Below, piece after piece: positions 58,514 to 64,000 of a DNA stretch of 64,000 bases. How positions within the stretch are numbered: position 1 is the stretch's first letter; the number at the start of each line of letters is the position of its first letter. The stretch is from Amycolatopsis sp. NBRC 101858 (GTDB taxonomy: Bacteria > Actinomycetota > Actinomycetes > Mycobacteriales > Pseudonocardiaceae): positions 62,001 through 126,000 of the forward strand of contig NZ_BSTD01000005.1 of NCBI RefSeq assembly GCF_030269325.1. The letters are read 5' to 3'. The position numbers were made by a program, and so were the translations under genes. The notes beneath the pieces are model-generated. The model was not told the DNA's origin. It ran no database searches and was given only the letters and a program-made list of their open reading frames with translations.

Positions 58514-60397
58514 ATGACGGCGAAGGCCGAGCGGATCGCGGTGGGGACGGTGCTGGGTGTCGCTGCGGTGCTGTGGGGATGGGCGCTGGGCAGCCGGCCG
58601 CTGCAGCCGTACTACGCCGCCGCGGTGCACTCGATGTCCCACGACGTCGCGGCGTTCTTCTTCGCGGGCTTCGACCCGGCGGGAGTCGTCACGGTCGACA
58701 AACCGCCACTCGCGTTCTGGACCCAGACCCTCGGTGTGGCCGTGTTCGGTTTCCACCCCTGGGCGATCGCGCTGGTCCAGGTCGTCGAAGGCGTCGCCGC
58801 CGTGTTCGTGCTGCACCGGGTGGTGCGCCGCTGGGCCGGCCCCCGGACCGCCCTGCTCGCCGCGGCGCTGTTCGCGCTGACGCCGATCACCGCGGCGATC
58901 AACCGCGACAACCTCCCGGACACGCTTTTGGTGCTCCTGCTGCTCCTCGCCGCTTACTGCGTGACCCGGGCGATCGAGAACGCGCGGTGGCTGGTGTGGG
59001 CGGGGGTGTTCGTCGGACTGGGGTTCATGACGAAGATGCTCGCCGCGTGGATCGTGCTGCCCGGCCTGGCGCTGGCGTACTTCGTCGCGGCGCCCGGCTC
59101 TCGTGGTCGACGGCTCGCCTGGGCCGGCCTGGCCGGCGGGGTGACACTCGTCGTGTCGCTGGCGTGGCCCGTCGTCGTCACGCTGTGGCCGGGCGTGAAG
59201 CCGTTCGTCGGCAGCACCACGGACGGCTCGGTCTGGCAGCTGGCCTTCGGCTACAACGGCGTGACGCGGCTGGTCGGTGGGTCGACCGGGATCGGCGGGG
59301 GCTACGGCGCCACGGTCGGCGCGGCGCTCGGCGGCGGATCGGGTCCGCTGCGGCTGTTCGACGCCGAGGTCGGCGGGCAGATCGCCTGGCTGCTCCCGCT
59401 TGCGCTGGTGTCCTTGGTGGTCGCCGCCTGCCGCGCTCGTGGCGCCGCGCCGCACACGAAGGCGGGCTGGGCGTTGTGGGGTGGCTGGCTGGTCGTCGGC
59501 GCCGCGGTTTTCTCGTTCACCGGCGGCATCTTCCACGCGTACTACACCGCCGAGCTCGCCCCGGCGATCGCGGCACTCTCCGCGGCGGGCCTGGCCACGG
59601 CCTGGCGGTGGCAGCGCTCATCGGGATCGGTCCGGTTCGTGCTGCCGGCCGCCGTGGTGGGGACGGCGCTGCTCGCGTTCGTCCTCCTCGGCCGGACGCC
59701 GGAGTGGCTGCCGTGGCTGCGGTACACCGTGCTCGCGCTGGCGGTGCTGGCCGTCGTCGCGGTGCTCCTGCGGGCTTCGCGCGTCGCCGTCGTCATCGGG
59801 CTGGCCGCCGTCGTGGCCGGTCCCGCGGCCTTCGTCGTCGACACCGCCGTGCGGCCGGTCAGCGTGCTGGAGACCGCCGACCCCGGTGCCGGGCCGCCGT
59901 CGACGGACGCGGTGCGCACGGTCGTCGGCCTCAACACCGGCGCCGGCGCCGAGGCCGGCTATGTCCGGTTCATCGACGGCGCGTACCGGCTCAGCCCCGG
60001 TCAGCGGGAAGTGCTCGCGTACGCGCAGGCGTCGTCCACGGGAGTCGTCTTGGCCGTCGAGGGCGGTACGTACGGCGCGGACCCGTTCCTGCTGAACACC
60101 GACGCGCGCGTGGCGCCACTGGGTGGTTACCTCGGCTTCGATCCGGCGCCGTCCGCCGCCGACCTGCCGCGGTGGGTCGCGGCCGGGAAGCTCCGGTTCG
60201 TGCTGTTGCCGCAGGTGTTCCTCGAGATCGGCCGCAGCGCCTCGAAGCAGCGGACCGCCGCCGCGGTGGCGGACGCGGGCGAGCTGACCGGGCGCATCGC
60301 GTGGGAGGCGAAGCACTGCCGTCCGGTGCCGCCCGCGCGGATCGGCCCGGACGCCGCCGGCGCCGGGGTGCTGTTCGACTGCGGGGTCAGGCAGTGA
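58514..60397 (+). CDS. GT39/ArnT-like membrane glycosyltransferase (dolichol- or polyprenyl-phosphate sugar type)
   Basis: 627 residues from ATG 58514, GGAGGGGGAG upstream. About ten to twelve membrane helices. VVTVDKPPLAFWTQTLG and AINRDNLPDTLLV are typical of the GT39/PMT-like superfamily, with the acidic residue in a periplasmic loop near residue 60. The C-terminal soluble domain (about 490-627) is not catalytic. It probably transfers a sugar from a polyprenyl phosphate to a surface polymer or protein. Its end overlaps the convergent membrane gene by 11 bp. Confidence 0.85.
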   Translation: MTAKAERIAVGTVLGVAAVLWGWALGSRPLQPYYAAAVHSMSHDVAAFFFAGFDPAGVVTVDKPPLAFWTQTLGVAVFGFHPWAIALVQVVEGVAAVFVLHRVVRRWAGPRTALLAAALFALTPITAAINRDNLPDTLLVLLLLLAAYCVTRAIENARWLVWAGVFVGLGFMTKMLAAWIVLPGLALAYFVAAPGSRGRRLAWAGLAGGVTLVVSLAWPVVVTLWPGVKPFVGSTTDGSVWQLAFGYNGVTRLVGGSTGIGGGYGATVGAALGGGSGPLRLFDAEVGGQIAWLLPLALVSLVVAACRARGAAPHTKAGWALWGGWLVVGAAVFSFTGGIFHAYYTAELAPAIAALSAAGLATAWRWQRSSGSVRFVLPAAVVGTALLAFVLLGRTPEWLPWLRYTVLALAVLAVVAVLLRASRVAVVIGLAAVVAGPAAFVVDTAVRPVSVLETADPGAGPPSTDAVRTVVGLNTGAGAEAGYVRFIDGAYRLSPGQREVLAYAQASSTGVVLAVEGGTYGADPFLLNTDARVAPLGGYLGFDPAPSAADLPRWVAAGKLRFVLLPQVFLEIGRSASKQRTAAAVADAGELTGRIAWEAKHCRPVPPARIGPDAAGAGVLFDCGVRQ

Positions 60398-60797
60398 CCT
60401 TCGCGGGGGCGGTGCGGCGGAGCCAGTACAGGCCGATGACCGGCAGGACCAGCGGGATGAACAGGTAGCCCTCGCCGTAGACCGACCAGACGGTCGGGTG
60501 CCGGAACGCGGCCGCGTCGACGAGGCTCAGCGTGCCGATGGTCAGCACGCCCAGCAGCTCGATCGAGCAGGCGGCGAGGGCGACGCGCCACCAGCCGTCA
60601 CCGCGGCGGGCCAGCGCGATCGTGGCGACGATGTAGACGACCGCTGCGAACGCCGAGAGCAGGTAGGCGAGCGGCGCCTCGTGGAACTTGGTGCTGATCT
60701 GGACGCCGGCGCGCGACGTCGCGGCCAGCGCGAAGATCGCGTACACGGCGACGAGCACCCGTCCGGGGCCGGTGGCCGTCCTACGCTGTTGCTCCAC
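60387..60797 (-). CDS. Small four-helix membrane protein, function unknown
   Basis: 136 residues, GTG start at 60797. Four membrane helices: VLVAVYAIFALAATS, LAYLLSAFAAVVYIVATIALA, VALAACSIELLGVLTIGTLS and YLFIPLVLPVIGLYWL. No recognisable family. It overlaps the upstream gene by 17 bp and probably forms a pair with it. Confidence 0.72.
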   Translation of the reverse strand: MEQQRRTATGPGRVLVAVYAIFALAATSRAGVQISTKFHEAPLAYLLSAFAAVVYIVATIALARRGDGWWRVALAACSIELLGVLTIGTLSLVDAAAFRHPTVWSVYGEGYLFIPLVLPVIGLYWLRRTAPAKVTA

Positions 60798-61146
60798 TCC
60801 ACACCTCGTTCAGTCGCAGCACCATCACCGGGATGGCTATGCAGGCGATGCCGAGCACCGCCGTGCTCGACCGGCTCCGCTCGGCCAGCGCCCAGGCGGC
60901 GCCGACGGGCAGCACGACCAGGCTGCCGATCAGGTAGGCCAGGTAGGTCGCCAGGCTGCCCGGCCGGTCGCCGCCGGCGAGCAGCACGATCCCGATCACC
61001 AGCTGGACGACCAGCAGGACCTCGACGACCGCGACCCCGATCAGGAGCGGCTGGTCCGGTAGCCGGTTGCGGGCCGACTGGACGAAGCTCCAGAGCGCGA
61101 CGAGCGTGGCCGCCACGGCGACCGTCACGGCGAATCCGAAGATCAC
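60781..61146 (-). CDS. Small integral membrane protein, function unknown
   Basis: 121 residues from GTG 61146, AAGGAGG upstream. Four hydrophobic helices: FAVTVAVAATLVALWSFV, LIGVAVVEVLLVVQLVIGIVLLAGG, YLAYLIGSLVVLPVGAAWALA and AVLGIACIAIPVMVLRL. The pair with 60387-60797 is conserved-looking, but no function is known to me. Both run toward the glycosyltransferase gene. Confidence 0.7.
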   Translation of the reverse strand: MIFGFAVTVAVAATLVALWSFVQSARNRLPDQPLLIGVAVVEVLLVVQLVIGIVLLAGGDRPGSLATYLAYLIGSLVVLPVGAAWALAERSRSSTAVLGIACIAIPVMVLRLNEVWSGATA

Positions 61147-61595
61147 CCGTTCCTCCTTCCGGTCCGCCGGAGGCCAACGTACTCCGTAGTACCGCCGGGT
61201 CCGTTCGCCGAGGTGCCGCGGGGTGGCGTGGACCACCCAGGCCGTTCCACTGTGGACTCGCCCGAGGCGACCAGGTGTGCCCGCATCGGGTTAATTGATC
61301 ACCAGAAGGCCTTGATGGCATTGTGCCAATTCCGACGTTTATTCCATGTTATCCTGGTGTGGACCTGCAGGAATGTTGTAAAAAGCTTCGTGTTACACCC
61401 CGACAGGGTGGTTGGCAATCGGCCAAGAATCACGCTGGGTTCGGGTACTGGCGGGTATGTGCCCTTTTTGCCTACCTCGGATAGCCCAGTTGAACCCCCG
61501 GGTTGGCGGATAGGCGCGAGGCCGTCCGGCATGGGGGAATATTCCTTGTCCCGGAGCCGCGACGGCCTGGGGGAACGCACGGAGGGGTATCTTCG
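61147..61595. other. Intergenic region upstream of the lanthipeptide synthetase gene
   Basis: No convincing gene. The stretch 61290-61480 is clearly AT-richer than its surroundings, as expected of a promoter region. TCCACTGTGGA lies at 61246-61256. I searched for a small LanA precursor in all frames and found none with a leader and a Ser/Cys-rich core. The ribosome site GGAGGGG precedes ATG 61596. Confidence 0.5.
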
Positions 61596-64000
61596 ATGGA
61601 TCTGCGCTACGAAGCATTTTGCTTCGCCGACCCGTTGTTCTACGACGAACAACAGGAAATCGGTGCGCAGGCTGACGATTTCGCCCAGGCGCTGACGGCG
61701 CCGGCCACCGGCTGGACCACCGCCGACCGTGGTGTCTGGCGGGCTCTGCGCCCCGAAGGGCGAGAACTTCCCGGTCAAGGCTGGAAAATCCACGTCTCGG
61801 CCGGCCTGGAGAATGCCCGGCGCGTGCTCGTGCAGGTGCACGAGTACTGTGTCGAGCACCGGATCTCCTACAAGCACCTCCGCTCGCTGATGATCCTGCT
61901 CGCCCGCAATTCGAAATACGCCCCCCGTGACGGCAGCGCCAAGCTCATCACCATTTACCCGGCTGACGAAGACGAGCTGGGGCGTGTTCTCGAAGATCTG
62001 GCTGTCCGGCTCGAAGGCGAACAGGGCGCTTATATCCTGAGTGACCTCAGATACGGCGACGGCCCCCTCTATGTCCGTTACGGCGGATTCGCGGAGCGGT
62101 GGGTGGAGCACGGTGGCACGCGCGTCCTGGCCATCAGCAAACCGGACGGAACGCTCGTACCCGATAATCGGGAACCCCGGTTCTCCGTGCCCGACTGGGT
62201 GAAGGTCCCGGCGTGCCTGACCAGCAGTATCGCCGCGCGAAAAGCCGGCGACCCGGCGCAGTTCCCCTACCGGGTGACGAGCTCGCTGCACTTCTCCAAC
62301 GGCGGCGGCGTCTACCTGGCCACCCGCAAGAGCGACGGCGAGGAGGTCGTCCTCAAGGAGGCCCGCCCGCACGCCGGCCTCGACCGGACGCGCACCGACG
62401 CGGTCGAGCGCCTGCGCCGCGAACACGAGGTCCTCGAGCGGCTGAGCGGCATCCCCGGCATCCCGCGGACGTTCGAGCGGTTCACCGTCTGGGAGCACCA
62501 CTACCTGGCGATGGAGCACATGCCGGGCACGCCGCTCGGCGGCTGGCTCGCGCTGAACTACCCGCTGACGCGCCGCAACCGCACCGAAGGCGACGTGACC
62601 GCCTACACCGAGCGCGCCCTCGGCCTGCTCGGCAAGCTCGAGCGGATCCTCGCCGCCGTGCACGAGCGCGGGATCGTCTTCGGGGACCTGCACCCGCAGA
62701 ACGTCCTGATCGACCCGGACACCGACGAGCTTTCGCTGATCGACTTCGAGCTGGCGGCGGACGCCGACGGCGGCACCCGTCCCGCGCTGGGCGCGCCGGG
62801 CTTCCGCGCGCCGGCCGACCGGTCCGGCCTCGAGGTCGACGACTACGCCCTCGCCGCGTTCCGGCTGTGGTTCTTCCTGCCGCTCACCACGCTGCTCGAG
62901 CTGTCACCGGCGAAGCTGCGCGGTTACGCCGACTTCGTGCAGCGCACGTTCGACGTCCCCGAGGGGTACGCCGACGCGATCGTCGCCGGACTCGCTCCGC
63001 GCACGGAGCCGGCGAGTCCGGCGATCACCACCACCGAGCTGGACACCGCGCGGCCGGACTGGGCGCTGGTGCGCAAGCAGGTCACCGCGGCCATCCTGGC
63101 GTCCGCGACGCCGCACCGGACCGACCGGCTGTTCCCCGGGGACATCGACCAGTTCCGGGTGGGCGGCGCGTGCTTCGGGAACGGCGCGGCGGGTGTCCTG
63201 CACGCCCTGGACGTGGCCAGCGCGGGCCGGTTCCCCGAGTACGAGCGATGGCTGCTCGACTCGGTCCGCCGCGAGCCGCCGCCGCGTCCCGGGTTCTTCG
63301 ACGGCACGCACGGCATCGCGTACGTGCTGGAGAACTTCGGGCACCACGACGCCGCGAACCGGCTGCTGGCCTCGTCGGCGCAACTGGTCGCGCAAACCAC
63401 CGACCACGCGTTGGAAGGCGGGCTGTCCGGCATCGCGCTCACGCAGCTGCACTTCGCGGCGCGGCGCGGCGACAACGAGTTCGGCAGGCAGGCGCTCGCC
63501 ACCGCGGTCCGCCTGGCCGAAGCGCTGGACACCGCGACGCCGCCGGGCAAGGCCGGCCGCGCCGGGCTGCTCAACGGCTGGTCCGGGCCCGCACTGCTGT
63601 TCGTCCGCCTGTACGAGCAGACGCACGAAGAGCTGTGGCTGTCCCTGGCCGACCAGGCACTGCTGCGCGATCTCGAAGAGTGCGTCACCACCGACGACGG
63701 GTCGCTGCAGGTCCGCGACGGCGAAAGCCGGACGTTGCCCTACGTCGGCGTCGGCAGCGCCGGGATCCTGATGGTCGCCGAGCAGCTCGCCCGGCACCGG
63801 CCGGACGCCGAGGTGCTGAAGAGCCGTCCCGGACTGCGCGAAGCCTGCCGCGGCGAGTTCGTCGTCTTCCCCGGGCTGTGCTTCGGCCGGACGGGCCTGC
63901 TGGCCGCGCTGGCCATGGACCCGGACCCGGACGAGGCCGTCCGCGCCGCGGTCGACATGCACTTGTCCCGGCTGTCCTGGCACGCCGTGCCGTACAAGGA
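61596..64000 (+). CDS. Class III lanthipeptide synthetase LanKC (3' end outside window)
   Basis: Open for at least 801 residues, cut by the window end. N-terminal lyase part about 1-220 (contains HEYCVEHRISYKHLRSL). Kinase about 235-500: VVLKEARPH with K254, HERGIVFGDLHPQNVLID with D364 and N369, and LIDFE with D383 (DFE replaces DFG). The LanC-like cyclase starts near 510. The zinc-ligand positions are altered: GWSG (W662) where LanC has Trp-Cys, and LCFG (C762, F763) where LanC has Cys-His. Loss of zinc ligands is typical of class III (RamC/LabKC) enzymes, not class IV. In SapB and labyrinthopeptin clusters the precursor and ABC exporter genes lie downstream, so they would fall outside this window. 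Confidence 0.92.
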   Translation, partial: MDLRYEAFCFADPLFYDEQQEIGAQADDFAQALTAPATGWTTADRGVWRALRPEGRELPGQGWKIHVSAGLENARRVLVQVHEYCVEHRISYKHLRSLMILLARNSKYAPRDGSAKLITIYPADEDELGRVLEDLAVRLEGEQGAYILSDLRYGDGPLYVRYGGFAERWVEHGGTRVLAISKPDGTLVPDNREPRFSVPDWVKVPACLTSSIAARKAGDPAQFPYRVTSSLHFSNGGGVYLATRKSDGEEVVLKEARPHAGLDRTRTDAVERLRREHEVLERLSGIPGIPRTFERFTVWEHHYLAMEHMPGTPLGGWLALNYPLTRRNRTEGDVTAYTERALGLLGKLERILAAVHERGIVFGDLHPQNVLIDPDTDELSLIDFELAADADGGTRPALGAPGFRAPADRSGLEVDDYALAAFRLWFFLPLTTLLELSPAKLRGYADFVQRTFDVPEGYADAIVAGLAPRTEPASPAITTTELDTARPDWALVRKQVTAAILASATPHRTDRLFPGDIDQFRVGGACFGNGAAGVLHALDVASAGRFPEYERWLLDSVRREPPPRPGFFDGTHGIAYVLENFGHHDAANRLLASSAQLVAQTTDHALEGGLSGIALTQLHFAARRGDNEFGRQALATAVRLAEALDTATPPGKAGRAGLLNGWSGPALLFVRLYEQTHEELWLSLADQALLRDLEECVTTDDGSLQVRDGESRTLPYVGVGSAGILMVAEQLARHRPDAEVLKSRPGLREACRGEFVVFPGLCFGRTGLLAALAMDPDPDEAVRAAVDMHLSRLSWHAVPYK

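Noticed and set aside
61147..61595. A possible LanA precursor upstream of the synthetase
   Set aside because: No short frame here has a leader and a Ser/Cys-rich core. Precursors in related clusters usually lie downstream, outside the window.
61299..62693. A 464-codon open frame on the minus strand opposite the lanthipeptide synthetase
   Set aside because: The plus-strand frame from ATG 61596 has kinase and cyclase motifs and a ribosome site. The minus frame is an antisense shadow.
1..64000. CRISPR arrays, insertion sequences, phage genes or rRNA
   Set aside because: I saw no arrays of spaced repeats, no transposase or integrase, no phage structural genes, and only one tRNA.

Overview
The window is about 64 kb of very GC-rich DNA from an actinomycete chromosome. 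WhiB and SigB/SigF-type regulators, GTG and TTG starts, DasR-type operators, a group 1h [NiFe] hydrogenase and a LanKC lanthipeptide synthetase point to the Pseudonocardiales. Amycolatopsis or a close relative is my best guess, inferred from style and not proven. All calls come from reading the sequence; no database search was run.

Layout. (1) 1-4.4 kb: the 3' end of a LysR regulator, then a less GC-rich restriction-modification island. It holds an HNH nuclease, a NaeI-family restriction enzyme, a convergent cytosine-5 methyltransferase and a Vsr mismatch endonuclease. (2) 4.5-18 kb: a complete group 1h high-affinity [NiFe] hydrogenase locus. Fourteen or more minus-strand genes are mostly translationally coupled: SIS2, HypC-like, SIS1, hhyS, hhyL, NifU-like, DUF5947, DUF6084, an unknown gene, protease, hypC, hypD, hypE, hypA, hypB. 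hypF converges on the end. A perfect CRP-type site (TGTGA-N6-TCACA) lies just upstream of the first gene. (3) 18-24.3 kb: Sel1/TPR protein, secreted HNH nuclease, a hydrolase, a 3D-domain secreted protein behind a promoter with two DasR-like sites, nitroreductase, aldo-keto reductase and MarR. (4) 24.3-27 kb: a general-stress module (two anti-sigma-type ATPases, a SigB/F-type sigma factor, WhiB, STAS) with divergent GTTT-N16-GGGCAT promoters. (5) 27-36.4 kb: SnoaL protein, TetR, a broken MFS gene, secreted proteins, a drug-type ABC exporter with MarR, and a TetR/NmrA pair separated by a perfect 18-bp inverted repeat. (6) 36.8-47.9 kb: ECF sigma pair, deacetylase lipoprotein, FUSC membrane protein, prephenate dehydrogenase, a dienoyl-CoA-reductase-like flavoenzyme with PadR, patatin, a DUF574 methyltransferase and an OhrR-like MarR. 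(7) 48-61.2 kb: esterases, beta-lactamase-fold protein, DUF4383 protein with a SigB-type promoter, repeat lipoprotein, PcaB-like lyase, TMEM175-type channel, tRNA-Lys, SixA-type phosphatase, trypsin-like protease, GT39 glycosyltransferase. (8) 61.6 kb to the end: a class III lanthipeptide synthetase cut by the window edge.

How it fits together. The hydrogenase locus carries subunits, dedicated maturation genes and unexplained accessory genes in one unit. The CRP-type site suggests control by carbon or energy state, which fits scavenging of trace hydrogen during starvation. The stress-sigma module and the DUF4383 promoter suggest a small local SigB-type regulon. The most notable signals are these promoter architectures, the accessory genes of the hydrogenase operon, the NaeI-like island, and an 11-bp palindrome (TCCAC-W-GTGGA) seen four times, three of them inside genes where it uses rare Thr codons.
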